DNA of 64,000 nt from Kuschelorhynchus macadamiae (lineage: Eukaryota > Arthropoda > Insecta > Coleoptera > Curculionidae): positions 457,501-521,500 of the forward strand of contig JAUTXW010001311.1 in assembly GCA_030620095.1 (NCBI GenBank), given 5' to 3'. Both the position numbers and the translations under genes were made by a program. A model generated the notes under the pieces. It worked only from the letters and a program-made list of their open reading frames with translations, made no database searches and had not been told where the DNA came from. Of this stretch, positions 36,223 to 50,902 are shown piece by piece; the first letter of the stretch is position 1, and every line of letters starts with the position of its first letter.

Positions 36223-36383
36223 TAAAACGGAAATAAATCGCCGATGTAACTATCCTGTGTGGTTTACGACTCTTGGTGCATAATAACAACCTCATTATTA
36301 TGGAATCTGCTTAAATCTGTCCAGCAGTTGTGTGACTTTGACAATTCGGGATTTTCATACATCGGGAGGGGGGGCGGGGATCC

Positions 36384-37259
36384 TTGTACCAGATGAATTT
36401 TGATTTTCGATCTAAAACAGAAAATTTGAACACTTTCTTAGAAACATTAAACAATAAATATCCTTCTATTAATTTTACGTGCGAAAAGGAGAACAATGGG
36501 CAATTACCTTTTCTCGACAGGTTAGTTATTAGAAATAACGATAAATTAGAATTTGATATTTATAGAAAATTTACTAGTACTGATAGGTATATAACATCCG
36601 ACCCATTTCATTGCCGTCAACACAAAATGGCAGCATTCCATTTCTTAACTCACAGGTTAGTCAATTTTCCATTAAGTAAAGAACATTTTAACAATTAGTA
36701 ATAGATATAAGAATAAGAAAATGTTAAAAGATGCCACTACTCTTCAAACACCTGAGGCTTCCGATAAATTCATAGTAATCTCATATGATCCGAGATATAA
36801 GAGAGGTCTAGAAAAAGTATTTAAAAACGTAGGTTTTATAGTAGCCTACAAAACGGAGAACAGTTTGAAAAAGCTCCTTGGAAACCCTAAAGACAAAGTC
36901 GACTTGAGGGAGAAGAGTGGCATCTACGAAATTAGCTGTAATGACTGCGATCTAAAATATGTTGGGCAAACTAAACGCTCCATAAACATTCGTTTTAAAG
37001 AACACATGGAACATTTAAGATACGGAAGAACCGAAAGTCAAGCGTTGCCCAACATGCTTTGGAAAACAATCACCAAATAGGAATGAATAATCTTAAGTTG
37101 ATTAAAAATGTATCTAATAGTAGATTATTGGATGCATTTGAGAGTATAGAAATAGTTAAATGTGGTAAGAAAGCACTAAATAAAGACAGAGGGCCTATTC
37201 CCTATAGTCCTTTCTATTGTTTACTTGACAACGGTGCAGTCGGGTGCAATCAAGTGTGA
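36384..37259 (+). pseudogene. PLE RT thumb and GIY-YIG endonuclease, plus copy
   Basis: Begins inside the RT after the YVDD box: TENLNTFLETLNNKYPSINF, LPFLDRLVIRNNDKLEFDIY, CRQHKMAAFHFLTHRLVNF, then a stop after KEHFNN. 36721-37080 holds MLKDATTLQTPEASDKFIVI and GIY-YIG (SGIYEISCNDCDLKYVGQTK, RFKEHMEHLRYGRTE). A frameshift near 37060 leads to the last 60 residues (IVKCGKKALNKDRGPIPYSP) ending at 37259. Nearly the same protein as the minus copy. Each copy lacks a small segment present in the other, so the two were not formed by a simple late duplication. Confidence 0.9.
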
Positions 37260-37313
37260 CCACATTTACCTATAAATAGTCTCGGTTAGGATAAGTTACT
37301 TTAGTTTATATCA

Positions 37314-37356
37314 TCTGCTGATGATGGTAACTTGGTTAGCAAAACCCACGTCTAGA
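37314..37356 (+). ncRNA. Hammerhead ribozyme, core mutated
   Basis: TCTG (37314-37317) pairs with TAGA (37353-37356). Core CTGATGA is at 37318-37324, one extra T, helix II GGTAAC/GTTAGC (one mismatch), then AAAA where GAAA is expected (G to A at 37341), and a 2 bp helix III with predicted cleavage after C37352. The lost core G should abolish activity. Confidence 0.7.
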
Positions 37357-38410
37357 ACGTAACAAGTTGTGGTGTAGTGTGGTTAGAACTCTTGTATTTT
37401 GATCAATGATAGTAGGGCCAACGTAAGATGATATTGCAGATATGTCAGGATAATTAAACGGGTTACAAGCAAAAATTATAACGATCCCCCCTCAGACATT
37501 ATGTACACACTGTCGTGCACATAAAATTAATTTAGTTTTACAGGATACTTGTAAAAATATTATATATACAGAAGATTACCCAAAGTAAGCCTTTAAATCA
37601 CGCCTTGGTCTTACTGTTGCAGAATCACGTAGCCAGCTTTTAGAGGTTTTTGAAGAAATAGTTGAGGTGGAGGATCTGAAAATGACAATATTTCTATACG
37701 TAAGGCAATTGAGCTGACAACTTTATTAAATGATTTTAATTTGCTTTTAATTTTTTTTAAGAGACAATTTACTTAAACAAATGTAATATTCAATATTATT
37801 TAGTAGTAATAGTAGTATAATAAAACTTCTTCAAAATTTAAAAACATTTTGCGGAAAAGAATTGGTGATGTTAGAAATATCAAAGCCTCCTGTAAAAGGA
37901 CAAAGAAATGAAGAAATTGCAACAGATTTTTATAAAATAATATACTACGATATTATTGACCCAACAATTATGCAAAATAAAGACACGCTTTGCAGACTTC
38001 GAAAATTTAAACATTTTTGAGCTGCTAAATCCACCATTTTGACAATTTATTAGATTTCCCGAAATACTTGCTAGAAAATTTGTTTAAAAGTTATCCGTTT
38101 TTCCTTAACAAACAAAAGTTAGAAAATGCGCTTCAAGTACTTTATACGGATCCAACTGTTTTTGGCAAATGAGACAACCTTATTGGGTTGTAACATTTTA
38201 TTTATGAAAATTCATTTCAAAGTATTTTTTATGTGTTTGTCCCTTTCAGCCACATCTGTTTCACATCACGGAGACTTCTCCTTCCTTAAGGAAATTAAAA
38301 CATTTACTCGTACTAATACTACAAAATAGGAACGAATGTCAAATTTTTCACAAATATCAATAGAAAACATATTCTAAAAGACCTTCAAAACACGACAAAA
38401 GTGTATGATG

Positions 38411-39976
38411 CAGTGGCGGTTCGCGGGTGAAAAAATAAGTGAAGTGCAAATGAAGCAAGAAAATATCGCAATAATTTTTTTTCCAGATGTTTTTTATATG
38501 TAGAGGGGGTAGAATATTTTTTTATAACTTACCTACATTTTTTATACTAAATCAATTCTCCTATCCTTCATAGCAGCAAATTTATTTATAACATCCTCAT
38601 AAAATGGATGAGTAGCCCTAATCTCCTCCAGAAATTCCTTTTGAACTGAAATATTGCCAAGCGAAGGAAGTCTTTAGATATTGTATTTCTTAAATAAGTT
38701 TTTACACATTTGAAGCAAGAAAAACTTCTTTTCACTGAAACACTTGTCGACGGTATTGTCAACATAAGGCAAAACAATTTATATGCTTAGGTAAAAATAT
38801 ATTTATTTTTATTAATTTTTTTCACTTGCTCTTGCAGCGATATATTCCAATTACTCTCAATGGCAAAAATAAGACCAAGCTCATTTTTAAGTCGTTGAGT
38901 TTTTGAAAATATTTCCTCATATAACTGTAACAAATTTTCAAACGGACCAGTCAGAAAATTTAAACCATATTCGGAAAATTTAGCAGAACCTGCCAAACAT
39001 CAAAATGTAAGTTTTTCACAGTCTTGAAATCTTAGTGTCATTTCCATTAAAATACGGTCCAACGTTTCATAAAAAAAGGTTCTATACTTAGCCCTAATTT
39101 GTTCAGGTGAAAGCTTAGCAAGCTCACGTTTGTAATGATTTATTTTTGTAATAGAATTTGCTTTATCAAACATGGTATTAAAAAAATGTTCATTTCTTGT
39201 TTTACAGAGCGCCTCACTACAGCGTTTTATATTGGATATGCAAAAATTAATGTCAAACGATTTTTTTTGAAGAACGTCAAATAGTATGTCCGTGATCGAG
39301 AAAATGTCAATAAAGACTAATGCCAGAAACGTGAATTCAAAATCTTTCATCTCATCTAAAATTCCTTTCGCAAGACCGATTGATATTTCGTCAGATTTGT
39401 CACGGTTTGTAATAAATTCAAAGACGTCTTTTAATTTATTCCAGTTTTGAACAATCACATTTACCAACTTCGAATTTGAAGTTGTAACAACACCATAAAT
39501 AAATACAACACAAAACAGTCAAGTTAACTGCAAAGAAACTCACCGGTTGCAACGAAATCCGCGACAATAAAAGTAAACAACCACCGCAAACTGAACGACA
39601 CGTGGGTGTAGTGTACTGCGCCTGCAATTCACCGAGAGGGTTGTATGGCGCTGGGCTCGATGTCATCGGATACGCGTTGTCATGGCAACACAGTAGGAAA
39701 ATCGTAAACTAAACATAGCACCTCCAGCAAAGTCAAAGCGGTTTGCGTTATGTTTGTTATAATAAAGTTCGATTCAAAGTTTTAAAAAGACATGCCGCCA
39801 ACGGTCAAGTAAAATATTTATTCGAGATGTACAGTTTATTTTTTACCATTTAGGTGAATAAATGAATGTAAAACTAAAATTTTAAGAGATATATAATAAA
39901 TATAGTTACATGTCTGCTTGTTTATTTTTCCTGCTGAAGTAGCACTTCACCTACTTCACCTGAATAGCCGCCACTG
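38411..39976 (-). mobile_element. hAT element, internally shortened, perfect 8 bp target duplication
   Basis: Ends CAGTGGCGGTTCGCGGGTG at 38411 and CACCTGAATAGCCGCCACTG finishing at 39976 are inverted over the outer bases. The perfect 8 bp duplication GTATGATG (38403-38410 and 39977-39984) marks the insertion. It is 1566 bp and lies inside an older hAT relic. The transposase is minus-strand and lacks its N-terminal zinc-finger half, so the element is non-autonomous. Confidence 0.93.
38586..39467 (-). pseudogene. hAT transposase (ZMYM1-like), C-terminal half, broken
   Basis: 39467-39000 reads NWNKLKDVFEFITNRDKSDE, then EMKDFEFTFLALVFIDIF and a long helical segment with SPEQIRAKYRTFFYETLDRI. 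38996-38787 reads FSEYGLNFLTGPFENLLQLY. 38777-38586 holds the dimerisation motif LMLTIPSTSVSVKRSFSCFK and VKTYLRNTISKDF. Frame joins at 39000 and 38787 are broken by stops or frameshifts. The TTF finger and DUF4371 regions are absent, consistent with an internal deletion. The order matches the older host relic and the relic at 4195-6315. Confidence 0.85.
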
Positions 39977-39984
39977 GTATGATG

Positions 39985-40655
39985 ACGGTATTTATCCTTT
40001 TGCACATTAAAAAGCCGTTTAGAATTAAATTATAGAAAAGTTTGGCTAAGAAATCATTTAGTAGGTACAATGTAAATTTTAAAAATACATAAATTAATTT
40101 AAAGAGTTCTTAAAACCGATGATGATTTGCTAGCACGATTTCATACTTATCAGATGCTATATTGTCTTAGAGAAGGATTAATAAGTATCTGTTTCTAACA
40201 ACTATTTGGGTCTATCCATACAGTATTTATATAAGTTGCAGCTAATAATTATTTCAGTTTCAAATTATACTCGATTAATTTGACTAGGAAGCAAGTCGAT
40301 TACTACTGGCCAATCATAAAATCGTCCTTTTGTAATTAAGTAATATGAGGAAAAGGTATTAATGGCCTAAAGGGTCTTGGACATAATGTAACGGGCCTAA
40401 TAACAATAGGCATCATAATAAAGTAATCTAGAAAATAAATGTCTCGAAATTATAGGGTTTTGGGCCATAAAACAACGATAAAATAACACAAACGACTTAT
40501 TCAAATGCGTTTGACAAACGAAAACGCGAACACGCGTGTCTAAAGGAATGCGTATGCTTTCAGTTAAAATGTTATTTCTTACAAATAGCTTTTATACAGG
40601 AAAGGAAATAATAATACGGAGAAAAATCACTACGTGCCTTCATGTTAGCAAGACC
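39985..40655. other. Decayed hAT remnant then no recognisable feature
   Basis: A few tens of bases continue the older hAT. The rest is AT-rich without motifs. Confidence 0.45.
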
Positions 40656-41552
<897 letters not shown>

Positions 41553-42156
41553 CTGCGTAGTGCAGACCGTGCACATTATAAAAAATATAACTTAAGGGCC
41601 CTCTAGCAAGAAAAATTTACATCAAAAGGCTAATAAAAAGTTACAGCTTATTATGTAGTACAATTAAATTTTTTGACAAAAGAAAAATCATATCTCAAAA
41701 AACATTAAATTGTTTTTTACAATTTTACCAAGGATTACGCAAATCTAACAATGAGAAATTGTTTTTGTAGATTTTCAAAACAAATAAATGAAAAATTTGC
41801 AGAGTCTTGTTTAATTCCCTTTTTAGCTTAGGTAAGTTTAGCCTATATGTATCTCGTCTCGTTTTAAAAATATTTGAACTTAAATTTTACCAAAAAACGC
41901 AGGTGGACTGTTTCAAGTGGCCAGTAGTTTAGTCAAATGACGAGTAGAACTAGTGCCAATAGAAAAACACAAAACCATAACAGAGAAACAAAGTCACGAG
42001 ATAGAGATTTGCGGCTCCCAAGAGAACATCTTCGCCGGATTTGATACTCTATTACCACGGAGCGGCATATAGTCATGTGACGAAACTCATAACCCCAGAG
42101 TAATTAAATCGAAAGTAGGAAAAGATCAACGCGGCTAGATTTAGTGTATAGGAAAA

Positions 42157-42161
<5 letters not shown>
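41553..42161. other. No recognisable feature
   Basis: AT-rich. Confidence 0.5.

Positions 42162-42226
<65 letters not shown>
42162..42226. repeat. (TA)n microsatellite
   Basis: About 65 bases of alternating TA. Confidence 0.97.
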
Positions 42227-42227
<1 letters not shown>

Positions 42228-42569
42228 CGCAAGTTAAGATTGTGGACATCGGTTCGAAATGACACCTTATCAACCAAATCGAAAGGTTTCTCAAACTTCG
42301 GGATTTTAATGAAAAAACCCGCAGAATGAATTTTACATTGGTTTGACTTATTAACCAGCCTGCGTCTCATGGTTTATAAGGTATCGGATTACTACTGTTC
42401 TGAGCTTTCTGAATGATCCTTGCGTCTAAAGCATTCAGTTTTGATTTATCTAAAAGCTTCTGTTATTCTATAGGAGCAATATTAACTATTAATATAGTTG
42501 ATAAACATAAACATAAGTTGTATATATACAAACCTAGGATCCTTAAATCTTTTTTCCTTAAGCCTACAG
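42227..42569. other. No recognisable feature
   Basis: No motif seen. Confidence 0.5.
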
Positions 42570-43996
42570 ACCCATTGAATTAAGGGAAGTTTTTGCGGAA
42601 CTAAAGAATAAGAATGCTACGGCTGGAGTATAATATCGGTGATAACATTTTCGTAACTCCCTTATGAGATGTTAAATGTTTCGTGTGAGGCTATTAATGT
42701 TTCTTTTATATCAGGTATCTTTTCACCCTGCTTGAAACAGGTAACAATTACTTCTGTATTTACGGGCGGAGATTCTCGAACTCCGTCTAGTTACCGACCT
42801 ATTGCTCCTTTACCCAATTTGGCAAAGATAGTCGAGAAACTAGTAAAAAACCGTATAGTGGTTTTTATGGAAAAACACAAAACACAACGTCACAGACAGT
42901 TTTGTTTTTAGTCCAAACAGGGTACAAGCGATACAATTTTTTCATTTTCAGAATCACTATACGTACGCTTTAATGACAGGGCATCTGCTGCTGCGGTCTT
43001 CTGCGTCTTGTCTAAGGCCTTCGATTGTGTCAATCACAACATAGTTTTTGACAAACTAGAAACGTATGAATTCAGAGGAAGAAACCTGGAGTGGTTTCAA
43101 TCTTACTTCTCTGACAGGGTTCAGTGTGTCCTACTTGATGGTTGCGCTTTAGGGCAGAGGAAAGTCACGTGTGGAGTACCGCAGAGGTCAATTCTAGGTC
43201 CGATATTATTTATATTGTATATTAATGATTTGGTTAGTTTGGATGTAACAGGTAAATTTACCGTTTTTGACGATGATGACACTTTGTTCTAGCATAATAA
43301 TGAGTCAAATGCAATGAATGATGCAATTGTCAGCGATCTGGAAAAGGTTAGACGGTGGTGTGATGCCAATTGTCTGTCTTTGAATGTTGATGAAACCTGG
43401 GTAACGTCACTTAACTGTCCATTAGATTTCGTGGTCCTTGAAAGGTATTAGGTTACCTACAGAATGATCCAAGCTGGCTTCTAGTTACTATGCACTAAGT
43501 CATAAGCAATCAACTTGACCTCATAACAGCGAGAAATGCGTACAGTATGCAACACGGATCTGAAGCCGAAAGGGCGAGGTTTGTCGATAATATACCGTTT
43601 CTATGGATATGTAGAGTTTTAGTCAATCACTAACCAGTAATGCACCGTTTTCATACATTCTTTTCATAGCCTCAGATTCGCTCTTCTGCTACAGAAAAGA
43701 GCATTGAGATACATGAGGTGTTAAAATTTGGGATTCATGCAGCCCATGGTTTTTGTTTTATAAAATATTGACATTGGCAAGTATTTTTATTCTGGAATCA
43801 GCATGACTTATGCATAAAAAATTTAAAAGTGAAAAATAAATTCATAAGTTCTGCTTCAGTACGTCCAACTCGTCGTTCTCATTCTATTGCATTGCCTATT
43901 CCAATTTCAGAGTGAACAATGTTCTTTTTTTTGAAGTTCCTTAATATTTTATTTCTATGTTTTGTGTTGCTTTTTAGCTACATTTGAGTGTTAAAA

Positions 43997-44000
<4 letters not shown>
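42570..44000 (+). pseudogene. CR1/Jockey-like LINE, RT region, 5' truncated and broken
   Basis: Reverse transcriptase pieces in order: SSYRPIAPLPNLAKIVEKLV near 42790; MSKAFDCVNHNIVFDKLETY at 43008; GVPQRSILGPILFILYINDL near 43180; and FTVFDDDDTLF near 43270, where the catalytic FADD is read as FDDD. A gap follows with RRWCDANCLSLNVDET near 43360. A degraded C-terminal stretch to about 43920 resembles the end of the LINE at 48460-50740. The 3' end runs into AAAAAAAAAAAAA and then (TA)n. No endonuclease domain is left. Confidence 0.8.

Positions 44001-44057
<57 letters not shown>
43995..44057. repeat. Poly(A) plus (TA)n tract at LINE 3' end
   Basis: A run of A followed by about 53 bases of TA, directly after the LINE and before a PLE fragment. 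Confidence 0.9.
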
Positions 44058-44063
<6 letters not shown>

Positions 44064-44819
44064 CACTATCGAAACTAAAAATCAAAACCGAATAAGCTTT
44101 CTGGACCTCACCCTACATCACCACTCCAACAAAATTAGATCAGAATGGTATACCAAGGAACCTTGGTCATCACGCTTGCCGATCGTGCCATAAGGTTGTC
44201 CGACCCTGAGTACCGTGAAAATGCGATTAAGAAAGCAAAAATTGCACTAAAACAGAATAACTATCCCGACATATTAATTAATAAAATTTTTAAAAATCGA
44301 ATATATATTTTCTACAACCAAACAAATAATAATAGAAAAAATAATAACAACAAAACTAATACTTTTCTTACTTTACCATACATTCCGGGCTTATCTGAAA
44401 ACATTAAAAACATTTTTAAGCCATACAACATTACCGTAGCTCACAAAGCACACAATTTACTAAAAACAAATTTCTCCAAAATCAAATCAGAAATTCCAAA
44501 AGATAAAAAATCACACGTAATCTACGAAATCCCATGTAAAGATTGCAATAGTGTGTATGTTGGACAAACAAGCCAATACATTAAAAACCGAATTAACGGC
44601 CATAAATATGACAAAAAAAATAAAACAGCCCTCACCAATCGTGCTCTCGAGGAGAAACATAGTTTTGATTTCAATGCAGTAAAAATATTAAAGACAGAAA
44701 GTCACAATAAAAGACGTGAAATTTTGGAAATGATTGAAATACAAAAAAGACCCCATTGCATAAACTCCAAAACCGACACAACACAACTCAGTAAAATTTA
44801 CAATAATATTATAAAATAA
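44058..44819 (+). pseudogene. PLE C-terminal region with GIY-YIG endonuclease
   Basis: The first part reads ISFLDLTLHHHSNKIRSEWY in another frame (RT thumb). From 44145 a 224-residue frame continues to the stop. It opens with a frame-shifted stretch up to about residue 25, then YRENAIKKAKIALKQNNYPD, an asparagine-rich linker at residues 58-72, LPYIPGLSENIKNIFKPYNI, and the GIY-YIG domain at residues 125-143 (VIYEIPCKDCNSVYVGQT) with NRINGHKYD after it. The CxxC before YVGQT is the usual PLE variant. Catalytic residues of the endonuclease appear intact, but the RT is missing. Confidence 0.85.
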
Positions 44820-45174
44820 TACACCTATAATGGCAACTGCATAACAACAATAGTCCGCATTTAAATTCCAAAACAAAAAGAAAAAATAGTATCTTAAGTT
44901 TTTACAGACATAGACCTAATCTCATCGTCCATACACCAAACCATTCGTCAGTATTGTTCGTATATTGCTTGTATGTGTTCTTAAAATTTCGACAAATGTA
45001 AATGTATATACAGCATGTCAACTTTTTAAATGTAAATGTTCGTCGCTGAGTGTTTGTTCTTAATTTATTGACATATACAGGATGTTATCCATGAAACCTT
45101 CCAATTACGTAAGTTAAATATTTTATTAATCTTGTAAAACAAAAATTTTTTTTGAATCGTTCCCTTTTGTAGTG

Positions 45175-45211
45175 TTTCTGATGAAGGTCAACGTTCGACC
45201 GAAACGTCAAA
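45175..45211 (+). ncRNA. Hammerhead ribozyme, third PLE family
   Basis: TTT/AAA helix I, core CTGATGA at 45178-45184, one extra A, helix II GGTC/GACC with a seven-base loop, GAAA at 45201-45204, minimal ACGT helix III, predicted cleavage after C45208. All conserved bases are present; helix I is only 3 bp. It lies about 360 bp past the PLE stop codon. Confidence 0.7.
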
Positions 45212-45277
45212 GTTATGAAAAAAATATAACAGAAATTTAGTATATTCATGTGCCTTATTCCCAAGAAACCACTTAAT

Positions 45278-46300
<1,023 letters not shown>

Positions 46301-47314
46301 AACACCTGTGTAAAAGATTTTATGTGTATATGTGTAAATATTTAATATTATTGATCTTTTTTATATATTTTTCTTTTAATAGTATCATATAGGTGTTTGT
46401 AAAAGTATATTTTAAAATAAATATTTCAGTTATCTATAGTTATATATCATATTTCATACTTGTCCTGTAAAATTGAAAAATTTAATTTTATCTAGTTTTG
46501 ATGACTAATTTTGTACAAGAATATGTAGTATATTTTTATTTTATTTCGTATTTTCTTTTAAAGCAGCTTTGTCAATGAGGTTTTTCTTATGATAATAAAG
46601 CATATATTGAATTAAATGGGATTTTTTAGTGCCATTAATAAACACACTTTAGAAACAGTAATTAGCCAAAAAATACCTTCATTAGTATACCGGGTTCATA
46701 TTTCTTCATGAATAAGATGATACGTTCATAATATCTTCTGTTAAGATCATAAAACTAAAAACCTATCTCAGCAGCAACCATTCTAATAAAGATTACCGAA
46801 GCGACAAAGTGAGCGATGATACAATCACGGTAAAATGTGGCGTACTGTCGTGTACTGAGGTGCATATAGGCTGGCAGTGAGACCACGTTTAAAACCATCT
46901 TAAATCTCTTGTCTCCGTCTTTTTTTGCTTATCGCTGAAGCGATCGCACTCTTGCTTGGTCACGTCTCGACTGTACCATCAAACATATCTAACTGGTCAT
47001 TAAGTAAGGAAAACCAGTCCGACTTTATGTACAAGATTGGATGAGAGAGCAAAATTAGTACGCAATTAATGCTAGTACACATGCGACGGCAGATAATAGT
47101 CACAACCGGGTTTTTTTTATCCGGTATCGATAAATATGGCTCTACTTAAAAACTCCCTGCGGGAACACATTTTAATTAGCACAAGAGTAAGAGTTAGAAT
47201 AAATCACGTCTATTTTGACCTACAATTTTTCAATTATGTAATCCCAGTAATACTATAGATACGATGAAGACGTAATTTTCTCAAAAACCTATGTGAATAC
47301 TCAGTTACAAAACA

Positions 47315-47320
<6 letters not shown>
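46301..47320. other. No recognisable feature
   Basis: AT-rich 1 kb without a motif I can support. Confidence 0.5.

Positions 47321-47368
<48 letters not shown>
47321..47368. repeat. (TA)n microsatellite
   Basis: About 48 bases, ending at a mariner tip (ACAGTGTGTCCCAG). Confidence 0.97.
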
Positions 47369-47371
<3 letters not shown>

Positions 47372-48459
47372 TGTGTCCCAGATTCGCTTCTCTATATAGG
47401 GATCTCGGCTCCTATTATACCTAGAGCAAAGGTTAAATGGGGAAAGTTTTAGAGGAAACTTATTGTATTCGATATCTGGCTTCAGATTTACGATCGATCA
47501 ATAAGTTTGGAAAATATCGGCGAAAAACCGAAAATGGCGGATTTCGTTTTTCGCCAGTATATCCAGAACGGTAAATTTGACAGCTGCCAAAATGTAACAT
47601 TATTCGGACACATTTTTAAAACAAATAAGATGGCGTATACGACACGTCTTCATTGTTTTTTGTTAACCCGCAACCCGCCTCAACTTTCATTTTTCTTATG
47701 ACCGCCACATTGGATTTTCCGATTTTTGAAAAAAGCCTAAAATTTCCAGTCTAGTGATATCTCACAAGTGTATTAAGAATTTTAGTGTCATCAAAATATC
47801 ACACTTCGTAAATTAGATTTCAATGTTTTTAAAGGAGGCCATGATTTATTTGTCATAAGATTACATTAATAAGTAAGTAATGTATTGAACGCATTGAATT
47901 TTAAATACAACATGAACGTAAATAACGACTTCAAAAATCTAAATGAGCTTTAACTACTTTGTAAGTGGGTAACATTAATTCACCAATCTGCAAAGTGACG
48001 TCCATTTGCATCGAGACATTTTTGACAATTGGTGACTGTTTTTCGTACAACCCTGGTAAGTGTATTTCGGTTAATATTTCTAAATGTGTCCAGAACTCTT
48101 TGTCTCAGGATTTCTATGGTCACAGGGGGATCAAATTCATACATTTCATTCTTCGTGTGACCCCAGAGGTAGATATCCAAGGGTGACAGGTCAGGGGATC
48201 TAGGAGGCCAAGATATTGGACCATTTAAAGAAATTATTCTTTCGTAAAATTGCTCTCTTAAGAAGTTCCTGACTTGAATGGCAAGTTCTTCTCAATTCAT
48301 CTTCCGTTAGAATAGCTCGTAAGGCTGGTACAACCTGGTTTCGCAAAAGCTCTAGGTACCTCTACCCGTTTAGGTTGTAGGCAAGCAAAAATGGTCCAAT
48401 AAGTCGATTTCCTCAAATGATTAATAATTTATAAATCGTATTTACGTATATTACGGATT

Positions 48460-48460
<1 letters not shown>
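47367..48460 (-). mobile_element. Rosa-type mariner, 3' part only
   Basis: The tip ACAGTGTGTCCCAGATTC at 47368 follows TA. A minus-strand transposase C-terminus lies at 47965-48410, and a LINE begins at about 48460 where the rest should be. The other end is not found. Confidence 0.7.
47980..48410 (-). pseudogene. Rosa-type mariner transposase, C-terminal part
   Basis: From about 48410 down: FLLAYNLNG, RYLELLRNQVVPALRAIL in a shifted frame, ISWPPRSPDLSPLDIYLWGH (third catalytic Asp in PLD), then YEFDPPVTIEILRQRVLDTF and ANGRHFADW with the stop near 47977. The DLSPLD-x3-WGH context and the C-terminal layout match the DD41D relics at 333-1425 and 59758-60808. The first catalytic block is missing. 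Confidence 0.8.

Positions 48461-50902
<2,442 letters not shown>

Larger units (their letters stand above)
34674..37407. mobile_element. Two Penelope-like elements head to head, one insertion
   Basis: A minus-strand PLE (about 34674-36225) and a plus-strand PLE (about 36384-37407) are joined by about 160 bp of unrelated sequence. The outer edges are the shared terminal repeat. GATAGGAGGG at 34664-34673 and GATAGTAGGG at 37408-37417 flank the whole, so the pair probably entered as one unit. Both copies are 5' truncated within the RT region. The right flank continues as hAT sequence, which gives the target. The same terminal repeat occurs alone at 4730-4952. Confidence 0.75.
37418..40030 (+). 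pseudogene. hAT (ZMYM1-like) transposase relic, interrupted at 38411-39976
   Basis: After the PLE pair, plus-strand pieces read NGLQAKIITIPPS near 37455, LTVAESRSQLLEVFEEIVEV near 37610, ISKPPVKGQRNEEIATDFYK near 37880, FADFENLNIFELLNP near 37995 and a degraded C-terminal region to 38402. These are the middle and C-terminal parts of a ZMYM1-like hAT transposase. The relic resumes after the nested hAT at 39985 for a short, decayed stretch. Many stops. The N-terminal half is not recognisable left of the PLE pair. Confidence 0.65.
44058..45240 (+). mobile_element. Penelope-like element fragment, third family, with ribozyme
   Basis: Starts abruptly after (TA)n inside the RT thumb, continues through an intact-looking GIY-YIG frame, and ends with a 3' region carrying a hammerhead core at 45175-45211. 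The family is distinct from those at 7558 and 34674 in protein and ribozyme sequence. Confidence 0.75.
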
